Positions 34,098 through 43,136 are shown, counted from the first letter of the stretch. The stretch is 64,000 nucleotides of DNA from an uncultured Agrobacterium sp. (GCA_913777615.1 CAJYTK010000006.1:176252-240251), one strand, 5' to 3'. Notes: a model not told the origin generated them from the letters alone. A program made the numbers and translations.

Positions 34098-34592
34098 TCA
34101 AGAGTTCGGCGCGTTGTTGTTCACGACAAGCTTGGGCTTTTTGCGCTTCACCCTGTCCTTCTCGTCCTCAGACTTCTTTTTGGCAGCCGCGATCTTCTCA
34201 AGCGCATGCGGCGTGCAGGCCGCGATCAGCCCGTCAAAGCGATAAAGGTTGGTCTGGCTCCCGAACTTGCTGTGCCGGCGCTCGTCCCGCGTGATCAGCC
34301 CGATCTTCTGCATTCCGGTGATGCGCTTCTGAATCGTCCGGGGCGTCACGTTCAACGCTTCCGCGATCGTGCCGACCGCAGGACGTGGCACGTTGTCGTC
34401 GGTCCACCAGTACTGGATCAGGTGCAGCAGGATATTGACGTCTAGAGCGTCCAACCCCAAGGCGCGTTGTTTCTCGATAATGATGTTCGGGATGGCGCTC
34501 CACCCCGCCTTCATCAGCGTCGGCGTCCATTTCTTTTCATTCTGTTTGAGCGCCTGGACATCCGGCGACTTTGCTTTTACAGTTTCTTCCAT
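34098..34592 (-). CDS. Winged-helix protein, possible replication or transcription regulator
   Basis: 164 residues. The middle (about 45-115) is a helix-turn-helix: 'LDALDVNILLHLIQYWW' then 'RPAVGTIAEALNVTPRTIQKRITGMQKIGLITRDERR' and 'GSQTNLYRF'. A basic Lys-rich C-terminus follows. The arrangement resembles plasmid or phage replication regulators and DnaD/RepA-type winged helices. Repeated GAAC...GGTTC elements lie 70-150 bp upstream of its start, compatible with autoregulation or iterons. It may regulate the Abi genes on either side. Confidence 0.6.
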   Translation of the reverse strand: MEETVKAKSPDVQALKQNEKKWTPTLMKAGWSAIPNIIIEKQRALGLDALDVNILLHLIQYWWTDDNVPRPAVGTIAEALNVTPRTIQKRITGMQKIGLITRDERRHSKFGSQTNLYRFDGLIAACTPHALEKIAAAKKKSEDEKDRVKRKKPKLVVNNNAPNS

Positions 34593-34663
34593 GTCGGTCT
34601 CCCGTGTTTGCGTATGCCCTCTATATCAGGCTGTTTCGCGCGATTGGCGAGACGCTACGGGGC

Positions 34664-34742
34664 GAACCTAGGTTCGGGAGTGGGCGAATTCAGGTTCGCA
34701 CGCCCCCTGTTTCTGAGTTCAGGGTGGTACGAACGCAGGTTC
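34664..34742. promoter_or_regulatory. Three GAAC-type repeats upstream of the winged-helix gene
   Basis: GAACCTAGGTTC (34664-34675, a perfect palindrome), GAATTCAGGTTC (34686-34697) and GAACGCAGGTTC (34731-34742), separated by 22 and 45 bp. A further GGTTCACCC half-copy occurs near 34823. They lie upstream of the leftward winged-helix gene and could be operators or iteron-like sites. Confidence 0.5.
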
Positions 34743-34860
34743 ACCCAAAGTAGATATACTGATAATCAGGATATTCGGAAAACAGGAAGAACCAGCAGCA
34801 GAGTAACAGTATATAGGTACCGCCCGTCTCCCGGTTCACCCGGGTATCGGAAAATTCCTA

Positions 34861-36054
34861 TCAGGCTACTGGTTTGACAGGAGCATCTGTCGGCGCGAGA
34901 GCGCCTTCTGCTTTACGAGCCCGCCAGGTTTCTACAAGAAAAGTCGCCATGGTTCCGGATAGATTGACAGCGAGCTCAGCGAGTCGCGGTTGCGGCTTTG
35001 CTTTTTTGGGGCCCGGGCTATGGGCGTCGCCAAGTTTGCTTCGAAGGGATCCCAGAAGTTCAACGATTTGCTGACAGCTGCCGAGGAGCTGCTTGAAAGT
35101 CTGCTCCGTGTGGTCATCCGGTGCGAGGCGAAGAACCTTGGCAAGCCTACGGTAAAGAACAGGTAGATCAGCATTATCTGGATATTCGGCTTCTGCTTCA
35201 TCCAGGATCCATTTGCACACGTCCTCAAGGAGGGTGCGGGCAAGAGTGATAGCGCCGTGGGGATCGTCTGCACGCCTTTCCACTGCCGCGATCCACCGAC
35301 CATGAACATCGTTCGGGTCAAAGGCCTGCAGGGCAGCACTGATGCCATGGTCGGCCGGGCTGCCAAGGATCGCGCGCTGCATCTTGTAGATTGGCGAGCC
35401 TGATACCTTGCCGGTCATGGCGAGACGGAAACCATCGTGTTGTAGATGAGAATTTAGGTCAGCGACCAAGGCCGCCTGCGCCTCGAGGGTTTGAACGACA
35501 GGCGCTGTCAGTTCCTCCAGGAACCGGAATAGCTGGCGTTGGGAGCAGCTGAGAAACCCAAGGTGGATCAGCATCTCGTCGGTTCCCCAGTCGTAGTTGC
35601 GAACCGTATGCTGATAGATATCCTCTAGGAGACCGCCAGACGACCCGTAAGGAGAGGGAATTTCGGCTACTGGCCAGATACGCTGGATGGATTCGACTTC
35701 ATGCAGCTCCGTTGTCAGGGGACGCGTCTTGAGGACAGACAAGATTCGCCTGCGAGTAATCTCTGTGACTGCGGGTTGGTCGATCTCTTCAAATTTGGCG
35801 ACCTGTTCCGAGAGACGGTAGTTGGTGACCTCTAGGAGCAGCTTTTTTGCCATAGGCAAAAGACCTTCAGCTGGTACGGCCGACAGCCTGCTCATGGCAT
35901 ACTTGTACTTGCTATTGAAGGCTTCTGAACCGTCCCCATCTGCGAGGCCCAGGCGGGTACAAACGCCCGGCACGTCATAAGCTTTGAAGTCAGAAATGAC
36001 GTTTGCGATGTCGCTACGTAATTCGCGGATCATTTGGGGAGATGGCGTTGTCAT
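34861..36054 (-). CDS. Abortive infection family protein (Abi_C)
   Basis: A 397-residue protein. The C-terminal third carries the Abi_C (PF14355) pattern 'GAITLARTLLEDVCKWILDEA' and 'LRSKLGDAHSPG', with an HEPN-like R...D-x-H arrangement, and then 'FLVETWRARK'. Family members with this domain act in phage exclusion; the N-terminal 250 residues are helical and unassigned. The ATG at 36054 is preferred; a TTG at 36066 would overlap the integrase fragment stop. It is transcribed directly after the recombinase remnant. Confidence 0.78.
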   Translation of the reverse strand: MTTPSPQMIRELRSDIANVISDFKAYDVPGVCTRLGLADGDGSEAFNSKYKYAMSRLSAVPAEGLLPMAKKLLLEVTNYRLSEQVAKFEEIDQPAVTEITRRRILSVLKTRPLTTELHEVESIQRIWPVAEIPSPYGSSGGLLEDIYQHTVRNYDWGTDEMLIHLGFLSCSQRQLFRFLEELTAPVVQTLEAQAALVADLNSHLQHDGFRLAMTGKVSGSPIYKMQRAILGSPADHGISAALQAFDPNDVHGRWIAAVERRADDPHGAITLARTLLEDVCKWILDEAEAEYPDNADLPVLYRRLAKVLRLAPDDHTEQTFKQLLGSCQQIVELLGSLRSKLGDAHSPGPKKAKPQPRLAELAVNLSGTMATFLVETWRARKAEGALAPTDAPVKPVA

Positions 36055-36062
36055 AGGCTCGA

Positions 36063-36458
36063 TCAAATCAGGATCCGCTCAACCTCGTCCAGACTGACAT
36101 CATCGCTCCGGCGGTCGTAGAGCTGTGTAGTCCGGGTGGATGAATGGTTGGCGATGTTCGCGGCTTTCTCCAGCGTTCCCCCATTCTTAAGGTAGGCCGT
36201 AATCCCTGTGGCACGGAACGTGTGATTGCACACGGCGGTACTAATGCCGGCCGCGACGGCGCGGCGTTGGATCATGGCGTAGGCGTTGGCCTGGGGCAGC
36301 GCCTTGCCGGACATTTCAGACGTGCCTCGATGGAAGGTCTGGAACAGCGGCGCACGAGGAGCGTCCCTCAGGCCTGCGCCGTCGAGATAATCATCCAGGT
36401 AGGCCTCAAGGGAATGGTGGCACGGCAGTTCGACCTGCTTGCCAGCCTTTGCCGCCGG
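36063..36458 (-). pseudogene. Tyrosine recombinase, C-terminal remnant
   Basis: About 131 codons without a start encode the end of a phage-type integrase: 'VELPCHHSLEAYLDDYL', 'FQTFHRGTSEMSGKALPQANAYAMIQRR', 'HTFRATGITAYLKNGGTLEKAANIANHSS' (HxxR and second His) and 'TQLYDRR' with the nucleophile Tyr. The upstream two thirds are missing: the frame meets, head to head, the resolvase remnant at 36451-36462. The stop overlaps the region just before the Abi_C gene. Confidence 0.8.
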
Positions 36459-36969
36459 TTTTCATGTCGAGCCGCGCCGGATCGTTACTGAGACGATCTC
36501 CGGCAGTACCGCAATCGCACAGCGCCGCGGCTTTTCACGGTTAATGGACAAGCTGGAGTCCGGCGATATTCTCATAGTGACCAAACTCGACCGCCTCGGC
36601 CGTGACGCGATCGATGTCAGCACCACTGTGAAGGCTCTCGCCGAGATGGGCGTACGCGTTTACTGCCTTGCCCTCGGCGGCGCAGACCTGACCAGTTCGT
36701 CCGGCACGATGACCATGCAGGTGCTCAATGCTGTCGCGCAGTTCGAGCGCGACTTGCTGATCGAACGAACCCAATCCGGCCTCAAGCGTGCAAAGTCGGA
36801 AGGTAAGACCCTCGGTCGGCCATCTACACTCAGTGATGAGCAGAAGATGGATGTACGCGATGATCTCGCAAAGGGAATGAGCGTTTCGGCTATTGCGCGA
36901 AAATTTACGACTAGTCGACAGACGGTTATGCGGGTTCGCGACGAAGGTTCACGGTCCGTTCGATCTTAG
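36451..36969 (+). pseudogene. Serine recombinase/resolvase lacking its catalytic N-terminus
   Basis: About 172 codons beginning abruptly at 'AAGFHVEPRRIVTETISGS', then 'LMDKLESGDILIVTKLDRLGRDAIDVSTTVKALAEMGVRVYCL' and a C-terminal helix-turn-helix ('DLAKGMSVSAIARKFTTSRQTVMRV'). The 30 or so residues that hold the catalytic Ser ('RVSTxDQ') are missing. The formal start is a TTG inside the flanking integrase sequence. The breakpoint coincides with that of the oppositely oriented integrase fragment. Confidence 0.8.
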
Positions 36970-37334
36970 CGTGTCGCCAAGAACACATCTTGTTCCGACC
37001 CCAAATCGTTAGCGAAAATCTGGGCTATTTTTGCGCGCTAACTCTAACAGACGTATGACGTTCTGCAGTTTGAAATTCCAAAGTAAAAGCGACAATCTCT
37101 CACGCGTCTCGTGTGGGCGCTTCGCCCGCTCGCCGGTCGGAGCCTGCGGGGTCGAGCGAACCCACTTCGTTACGCCCGTGCTTTGCTGTCTGTGAATTGG
37201 CATTCTTTGTGCATGACCACCAGTCAGCGGGAAGTGCTCACTTCGAAGTATGAACTGTCACTCCTCAAGATAGAATATAAAATCCATCATAATTGTCGGC
37301 AAGAGTGCCCGTATTGCTGCCGAGCGATCCGGGC
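36970..37334. other. Intergenic stretch at the island edge
   Basis: About 365 bases between the resolvase remnant and the dehydrogenase gene. It holds a GGGCG/CGCCC hairpin at 37115-37127 and no convincing gene. Confidence 0.45.
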
Positions 37335-38456
37335 TTAAGCTCCATTATAGCCTCGAATTTTCCGCGTTTCCGCCAATCGGCTGGCAGTCCAGATGCAATC
37401 CGCAACGAGCGATTCTGAGAGATTCACCGGAACCGAATGAATGACGTTTGACGGTAGCATGGCGAGCTTGCCGACTTCCGCCATGTCTTCTGCAGTCACA
37501 TCCTGAAGACCGAGATCCGATAGGGTGGTGGGCAGGCCGAGGTCGATACAAAAGTCCAGCGCTTCGTTGAGATCTTCCGGCGAGCGGTTTTCCAGCACCA
37601 AGAGGCAGATGACGCCGAAGGCAACCTTTTCGCCATGGAAGAAGTGGTGCGTAGGTTCCAGCGCCGTCAGGGCGTCGTGCACGCCGTGTGCGGCCGAAAC
37701 GCCGCAGTTCTCGAAGCCAAGGCCGCTCAGCAGCGTGTTGGCTTCGATGATGTTCTCTACGGCTGGCGTCAGTCGGTCATCCCTTGCCGCAGCGAAGGCC
37801 GAGCGGCCATCGCGCATCAGTACTTCGTGACAAGCGCGTGCGATGTGAATGCCGGCTGCCGTTGTGGCATAGCCGTCGCCGATATAGTTTTTGCTGCGTG
37901 ACTCAATGTTCGAGCGAGCCTCGTACCAGGTGGAGAGGGCATCGCCCATGCCGGCCACCAGAAAGCGTACCGGCGCCTTGATGATCAGCGAACTGTCGAC
38001 GACCACGACGTCCGGGTTGCGGCCGCAGCGCACGACCCGATCGTAAACGCCCTGTTCCGAGTAGATGACGCCGATGGAGCTGGTGGGCGAATCCGTAGAG
38101 GCGATGGTCGGCACGGTGACGATGCGGGCGCCGATGTTGAAGGCGGTGATCTTCGCGGTGTCGAGCGCCTTTCCGCCTCCCACGCCGATGACGACACCGG
38201 CATCGCCGGCCTTGCCCTCGTCGACGCAGCGCGCGACTTCCTTGTCAGTCGATTCGCCGCAAAATTTGACGAAGCGGCTTTTGACGCCTTGCTCCTGGAG
38301 GCTCCGCTCGATCTGCGGGCGCAGGCTATTCCAGAAAAAGGCATCGATGATGATAAGTGCAGACTTCGAAAGCGGAGCGATATAGATGCCAAGGTCGGCC
38401 AGAACGCCTGGGCCTTGCACATAGCGCAATGGGCCGCCGTAACCGCGTTGTGTCAT
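37335..38456 (-). CDS. Iron-containing alcohol dehydrogenase (GldA/glycerol dehydrogenase-like)
   Basis: 373 residues. The cofactor motif is 'VVIGVGGGKALDTAK', with 'TVPTIASTDSPTSSIGVIYSE' and metal ligands in 'MGDALSTWYEAR' (Asp), 'SAAHGVHDAL' (His) and 'FFHGEKVAFG' (His). The pattern points to the glycerol-dehydrogenase branch rather than the long-chain Fe-ADH branch. It ends the leftward unit after the SDR, GMC and UxaA-like genes. It may interconvert a short-chain keto/hydroxy product of the sugar-acid pathway. Confidence 0.87.
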   Translation of the reverse strand: MTQRGYGGPLRYVQGPGVLADLGIYIAPLSKSALIIIDAFFWNSLRPQIERSLQEQGVKSRFVKFCGESTDKEVARCVDEGKAGDAGVVIGVGGGKALDTAKITAFNIGARIVTVPTIASTDSPTSSIGVIYSEQGVYDRVVRCGRNPDVVVVDSSLIIKAPVRFLVAGMGDALSTWYEARSNIESRSKNYIGDGYATTAAGIHIARACHEVLMRDGRSAFAAARDDRLTPAVENIIEANTLLSGLGFENCGVSAAHGVHDALTALEPTHHFFHGEKVAFGVICLLVLENRSPEDLNEALDFCIDLGLPTTLSDLGLQDVTAEDMAEVGKLAMLPSNVIHSVPVNLSESLVADCIWTASRLAETRKIRGYNGA

Positions 38457-38484
38457 GGTGAAAATCTCCTGGAAATGAACCCGA

Positions 38485-39267
38485 TCAGCGAAGCGTCAGA
38501 CCGCCGTCGACTGTGATTATTTCTCCCGTGGTAAAGGAGGAAGCGCCGCTTGCGAGGTAGACGATGACGCCGGCCAGTTCGTCCACCGTTCCGATGCGGT
38601 TCTGCACGGCGCCCTTTGCCCAATGGTCGCGGACGACGTCGGGATGATCCTTCAGCACGTCTTCCGTCAGCTCTGTCATGATGTAGCCGGGAGCGATAGC
38701 GTTGACGCGGATGTTGTGCTCGGCCCACTCTGTGGCGAGGCCCTTGGTGAGCATGTGCACCCCTGCTTTCGAGACATTGTAGGCGGTGTGTCGGAAGGGC
38801 CAGTTGACGATCCGGCCGGACATGGAGCCGATGTTGATGATCGAGCCATCCTTCTGCCTGATCATCGCCTTGCCGACTGACTTGGAGACGAGAAAGACGC
38901 CGTCGAGATTGACGGCCATGGTCTGTCGCCAGTGATCCAGTGAAAACTCCTCTGCGCTACCGGGAAAAATGATGCCGGCATTGTTGACGAGAATGTCGAT
39001 CCGGCCCCAGCGTGCCAGCACGGCTTCCGTCATGCGCTCGACGTCCGCCTCATCGGCGACATCGGCCTGGATCGCGAAGCTGTCGACGCCCATGTCGCGC
39101 AGCTCGGCGACGACACCTTCTGCCCTGTCCACGGTGGAGCGGACGACGATGGCAACATCGGCGCCATGGCTGGCAAGCGCTTCCGCCAGCGCCTTGCCAA
39201 TCCCGCGCGATCCGCCGGTGACGATTGCCTTCTTTCCCTTGAGATCGAAGATCTTGCTGTAATCCAT
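38485..39267 (-). CDS. Short-chain dehydrogenase (FabG/KduD-like)
   Basis: 260 residues. The cofactor motif TGGSRGIG is at 17-24, NNAG at 95-98, and Ser148, Tyr163 and Lys167 form the catalytic set. 'FDLKGKKAIVTGG' and 'IRVNAIAPGYIMTELTEDVLKD' match gluconate 5-dehydrogenase and 2-keto-3-deoxy-gluconate dehydrogenase (KduD) types. In the context of a lactonase and a UxaA-type dehydratase it is the best candidate for oxidising a 2-keto-3-deoxy sugar acid. Confidence 0.87.
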   Translation of the reverse strand: MDYSKIFDLKGKKAIVTGGSRGIGKALAEALASHGADVAIVVRSTVDRAEGVVAELRDMGVDSFAIQADVADEADVERMTEAVLARWGRIDILVNNAGIIFPGSAEEFSLDHWRQTMAVNLDGVFLVSKSVGKAMIRQKDGSIINIGSMSGRIVNWPFRHTAYNVSKAGVHMLTKGLATEWAEHNIRVNAIAPGYIMTELTEDVLKDHPDVVRDHWAKGAVQNRIGTVDELAGVIVYLASGASSFTTGEIITVDGGLTLR

Positions 39268-39298
39268 CGGTTTCTCCTCCCGATTGTAGGTCTTTGGA

Positions 39299-40870
39299 TC
39301 AGGCGGTTGTCGGCGAAGCTGTCGTCATGGTGATAGGGGCCATTGCCATTTCTCCCCATTGCTTCAAAATCTGCTCCCCGGTGCGCTGCGCTTGGGCGAC
39401 GATCGTCAGCGACGGGTTGAGAGCGGTAGAGGATGGCAGGAAGGACGCGTCGACGACGTAGAGATTGTCGACATCCCAGACCTTGCAATGCTGGTCGAGA
39501 ACGGAAGTCTTCGGATCGTTGCCGAAGCGCGCCGTGCCGCACTGGTGCATGGAGACCTTGATGTCCATCTTCTGGGTGATGATCAGCGGGTAGCCAAGCG
39601 AGCGCATGTGGCGTCCCCAGACTTTGACGAGTTCGCTATGGGATTTCAGGTTGTTCTCCGTATAGCTCAGCCTTAGCTTGCCATCCGGATCGACGGTGAC
39701 GCGGTTGTTCGGATCCGGCAGATCCTCCGACATGATCCACCAGTCGACGCTGCGTTCGGCAAACTGGTTCATCAGCCATTCCGGTGCCCACTTGGCGTTG
39801 GCCGTCAGCATGCCGCCCTGCAGCTTGCCAAGCCCCTGGACATTGCCAAGCGGGTAGGGCTTCTCGCTGTTCGCCAGATAATAGTCGTTGACCGCCATCG
39901 ATTTCTGGAAGGTGACGCGGTTCTTCTTGAACGGCGAAACCGCCATCATGGCCGTGTTGTTGTGGGCCATATAGTTTCGGCCCAGCTGGTCCGACATGTT
40001 GTTGCCGATACCGCGTTTGTGGGCATCGTTGGCGGAGCGCAGCAGGAGAGCTGCCGAGTTGATCGCGCCGGCGCTGCAGATATAGGTGTCGCCCGTCACA
40101 ATCTTCTTCTCGCCCTGATGGGTGAGCTCGACACCGGTGACGCGCTTGCCGGTTGGATCGGTCAGGATGCGGTGCACCAGCGTCTCGGTGATCAGATCAA
40201 TATTGCCCTTGGCAATGGCCGGGTCGATGAGGCGGACTTCGGCATCGCCCTTTGCGCCGAGTTTGCAGGCAAACCCGTCGCAGGTCCGACAGCGAATGCA
40301 GCTGCCGCCCTGATGATAGTCGATGGCAATCGGCAGCGGGAAGGGTTTCAGGCCCTTTTCGCGCAGCTTCTTTTCGAAGAAGGCGATTTCCGGCTCGTGG
40401 CCGATCGCCGGATAAGGCATCGGGCCCGAGCGGGGCGGCTCGGTCGGATCCATGCCGGCCGTACCGTGGGTTCCCATCAGCCGCTCGGCGACATCGTAAT
40501 AGGGTGCGAATTCCGAATAGGGAACCGGCCAGGCAGGGGCAATGCCGCCCTCGTGCTTAAGATCACCAAAGTCCTCGGCGCGGAAGCGCAGGGTCGCAGC
40601 ACCGAAAAATTTGCTGTTGCCGCCGACATAATAATAGGTGCTGGGGTTGAAGATCACCCCGTCCTTGTCGCGCCACTCTTCCTTGGCCACGTACTTCCTC
40701 GTGTGGAAAACGGCGTCGACGCTCCAGTTGTCGGCTTCGCGCGGCAGGCGCGGGCCACGCTCGATCATCAGGATGCTGCGCCCGGTCTCGACCAGACGGT
40801 TTGCCAGAGCTCCGCCGCCGACCCCGGCGCCAATGATCACGACGTCGTAGAAGTTCTTCAGTTCTGTCAT
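39299..40870 (-). CDS. GMC-family FAD oxidoreductase with a cysteine cluster
   Basis: 523 residues. The FAD fold 'DVVIIGAGVGGGALANRLVETGRSILMIERG' is at the N-terminus and the C-terminal GMC motif is 'LYVVDASFLPSSTALNPSLTIVAQAQRTGEQIL'. 'QCGTARFG' holds the active-site region. In the middle 'CIRCRTCDGFAC' gives four closely spaced Cys, a pattern seen in relatives such as glucoside 3-dehydrogenases suggested to carry an Fe-S cluster. The start at 40870 follows GGAGAGAG. It lies downstream of the UxaA-like gene by about 55 bp and oxidises a sugar or polyol by inference. Confidence 0.85.
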   Translation of the reverse strand: MTELKNFYDVVIIGAGVGGGALANRLVETGRSILMIERGPRLPREADNWSVDAVFHTRKYVAKEEWRDKDGVIFNPSTYYYVGGNSKFFGAATLRFRAEDFGDLKHEGGIAPAWPVPYSEFAPYYDVAERLMGTHGTAGMDPTEPPRSGPMPYPAIGHEPEIAFFEKKLREKGLKPFPLPIAIDYHQGGSCIRCRTCDGFACKLGAKGDAEVRLIDPAIAKGNIDLITETLVHRILTDPTGKRVTGVELTHQGEKKIVTGDTYICSAGAINSAALLLRSANDAHKRGIGNNMSDQLGRNYMAHNNTAMMAVSPFKKNRVTFQKSMAVNDYYLANSEKPYPLGNVQGLGKLQGGMLTANAKWAPEWLMNQFAERSVDWWIMSEDLPDPNNRVTVDPDGKLRLSYTENNLKSHSELVKVWGRHMRSLGYPLIITQKMDIKVSMHQCGTARFGNDPKTSVLDQHCKVWDVDNLYVVDASFLPSSTALNPSLTIVAQAQRTGEQILKQWGEMAMAPITMTTASPTTA

Positions 40871-40924
40871 CTTCTCTCTCCCGGGCATCTCATGGCTTTC
40901 GCGCTCAGATGCCGCTCCTCCAAA

Positions 40925-42463
40925 TCACATGATCGCGCCTACCTGCCAGGGCACGAACTCGTTGTCGCCGTAGTTGAAGATCTCGCTGGACGTCTGCTTG
41001 CCGGAGGCGGTGTCGAGGATCATCCGGAAGATCCTCTCCCCGACCTGCTCCACCGTCTCATCACCCGTGACGATCGTGCCGCAGTTGATGTCCATGTCCT
41101 CTTCCATCCGCTCGTACATCGGCGTGTTCGTCGCGAGTTTGAGCGATGGGGCCGGCTTGAAGCCCGAGACGGAGCCTCGGCCGGTGGTGAAGCAGATGAT
41201 ATTGCATCCGCCTGCGACCTGGCCCGTGACTGCGATCGGGTCGTAGCCCGGCGTATCCATGAAAACGAAGCCGGCTTCGGTGATTGGCTCGGCATATTCG
41301 TAAACGGCGTTGAGGCGAGACGTGCCGCCCTTCGCTACGGCGCCGAGCGACTTTTCGAGAATGGTCGTCAGGCCGCCGGCCTTGTTGCCGTGCGACGGAT
41401 TGTTGTTGAGTTCGGCCTTGCCGCGCTCCGCGTAGTCGCGCCACCACTCGATGCGCTGCAAAAGCTTTTTGGCGACATCCGGCCTTGCGGCACGGCGCGT
41501 CAGAAGGTGTTCGGCGCCATAGATCTCCGGCGTTTCGGCCAGACATGCGGTTCCGCCATGGCGCACCAGCAGATCGGCAGCGTAGCCGAGCGCAGGATTG
41601 GCCGATATGACGGAGTAACCGTCCGAGCCGCCGCATTCGAGCGCCAGCTTCAGCATCGATACCGGCTGCGGAGTGCGCTGGATCGCATCGACCTTGGGCA
41701 GCATCTCGTCGATGACCGAGATGCCCTGCTCGATGGTCTTGCGGGTGCCGCCGGTTGTCTGGATCGTCATCGTGCGGAAGGTATCGCCTTCCGTCAGGCC
41801 GTGGGCGGCAAGGATGGCCGGGATCTGGTTGGTTTCACAGCCGAGGCCGATCATCACGACACCGCCGACATTGGGGTGGGTGGCGTATCCGGCAAGCGTC
41901 CGCGTCAGGTAGCGATAACCTTCGGCATTGGTGTTGATGGCGCAGCCACCGGCATGGGTCAGCGCGATGATGCCATCGACGTTCGGATAAGCTTCAAGGC
42001 GACCCGGAACGGAAAAATGCGCAGCGATGGCCTTTGAGACAGTGGCCGAACAGTTCACCGACGATATAATGGCGATGTAGTTTCGCGTGCCCGCAGGCCC
42101 GTGGGGGCGTGCGTAGCCCATGAAGCTTGCGCGCTCCTCCGGTGCCAGGAAATAGGGCTCGTGTGCGTCGACACAGAATTCGTGCTCCAGCACCACGTCG
42201 CCCATCGCCATGTTGTGCGTATGGACATGGTCGCCAACGGCGATGTCAGCGGTAGCGAAGCCGATAACCTGGCCGTATTTCACGATCTTTTCGCCTTTGC
42301 CGAGTGCCGCTGCCGCGACCTTGTGGCCCTGCGGGATGCGCGTATGGACAAAGACACCGCCGAGTTCGTCGCAGTTTCCGGGTTCCAGGGGAACGCGGGC
42401 GATGGCAACATTGTCGCGCGCGTGGAGCCGCAGCAGGGGGGACGACGTCGAGTAATCTGTCAT
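40925..42463 (-). CDS. Altronate/galactarate dehydratase-type enzyme (UxaA family, with SAF domain)
   Basis: 512 residues. The N-terminal SAF domain (about 5-95: 'LHARDNVAIARVPLEPG' and 'VVLEHEFCVDAHEP') is followed by the UxaA catalytic region ('GYARPHGPAGTRNYIAIISSVNCSATVSKAIA', 'HAGGCAINTNAEGYRYLTRTL', 'ALECGGSDGYSVISANPALGYAADLLV'). This is an iron-dependent dehydratase removing water from an onic acid to yield a 2-keto-3-deoxy acid. The start at 42463 replaces a longer frame. With the lactonase and mutarotase nearby it probably dehydrates the onate of the transported sugar. It overlaps nothing but abuts the GntR gene. Confidence 0.85.
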   Translation of the reverse strand: MTDYSTSSPLLRLHARDNVAIARVPLEPGNCDELGGVFVHTRIPQGHKVAAAALGKGEKIVKYGQVIGFATADIAVGDHVHTHNMAMGDVVLEHEFCVDAHEPYFLAPEERASFMGYARPHGPAGTRNYIAIISSVNCSATVSKAIAAHFSVPGRLEAYPNVDGIIALTHAGGCAINTNAEGYRYLTRTLAGYATHPNVGGVVMIGLGCETNQIPAILAAHGLTEGDTFRTMTIQTTGGTRKTIEQGISVIDEMLPKVDAIQRTPQPVSMLKLALECGGSDGYSVISANPALGYAADLLVRHGGTACLAETPEIYGAEHLLTRRAARPDVAKKLLQRIEWWRDYAERGKAELNNNPSHGNKAGGLTTILEKSLGAVAKGGTSRLNAVYEYAEPITEAGFVFMDTPGYDPIAVTGQVAGGCNIICFTTGRGSVSGFKPAPSLKLATNTPMYERMEEDMDINCGTIVTGDETVEQVGERIFRMILDTASGKQTSSEIFNYGDNEFVPWQVGAIM

Positions 42464-42464
42464 G

Positions 42465-43136
42465 TCAGGCGTCCTTCTTCTCAAACAGGGAAACCTTGTC
42501 CTCGTACATGTTGGCCATCACCTCGAACGAGGAATCCAGATGGATCCGCATGGCCAGCTCAGCCTGGTCGGCGCTCCGGTTCTTGAGGGCGCGGACGATT
42601 GCCTCGTGCTGTTCCGTCACCATGGCCAGGTGGCCAGGTACCGGTGCACTCAGCTGCCGCATGCGATCCAGGTGGACCTTGGCGAGCGTGATGAACTTCC
42701 AGATCCGTGGATATCCGCTGATGCCGGCGATGGCGCCATGCAAGGCGTCGTCCGCGTCCAGATAGTCTGCCAGCGTGTCACGCTCCAGAATCCCCCGCAT
42801 CTCGCCGATGATCGTCTGCAGGCGTGCGAGATCTCCGTCCGTGATCCGCGATGCAGCCTTCCGGACGCTCTCGATTTCCAGCGAGCGGCGGATGACGAAA
42901 CCTTCCTCCGCGACATTGAACGAGATCCGGCTGACATAGGTGCCAGAGTGCGGAAAGATATCGACGAGCCCCTCGTCGGAAAGCTTCTGCAGCGCCTCGC
43001 GGACCGGTGTCCGTGACACGCCGAACTCCGTGCAAAGATCCTTCTCCGAGATCACCGCACCCGGCTGCATGTCCAGATGGACGATGGCTTGTCGCAATAA
43101 CCCATATATGTGTTCTGCTTTTGGGATTAGTCTCAT
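42465..43136 (-). CDS. GntR-family regulator (FCD domain)
   Basis: 223 residues. The winged helix (about 8-70: 'HIYGLLRQAIVHLDMQPGAVISEKDLCTEFGVSRTPVREALQKLSDEGLVDIFPHSGTYVS') is followed by an all-helical FCD effector domain holding the metal/ligand residues ('DADDALHGAIAGISG', 'HLAMVTEQHEAIVRAL'). FadR/VanR-type FCD proteins usually repress sugar-acid catabolic genes and release upon binding the acid. The gene sits between the leftward unit and the rightward operon. Candidate operators lie in the 310-bp gap on its right. Confidence 0.88.
   Translation of the reverse strand: MRLIPKAEHIYGLLRQAIVHLDMQPGAVISEKDLCTEFGVSRTPVREALQKLSDEGLVDIFPHSGTYVSRISFNVAEEGFVIRRSLEIESVRKAASRITDGDLARLQTIIGEMRGILERDTLADYLDADDALHGAIAGISGYPRIWKFITLAKVHLDRMRQLSAPVPGHLAMVTEQHEAIVRALKNRSADQAELAMRIHLDSSFEVMANMYEDKVSLFEKKDA

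Noticed and set aside
39962-42037. A 691-codon rightward open frame
   Set aside because: It lies opposite the GMC and UxaA-like genes, has repetitive low-complexity composition, and no family or start signal. High-GC genes often leave long open antisense frames.
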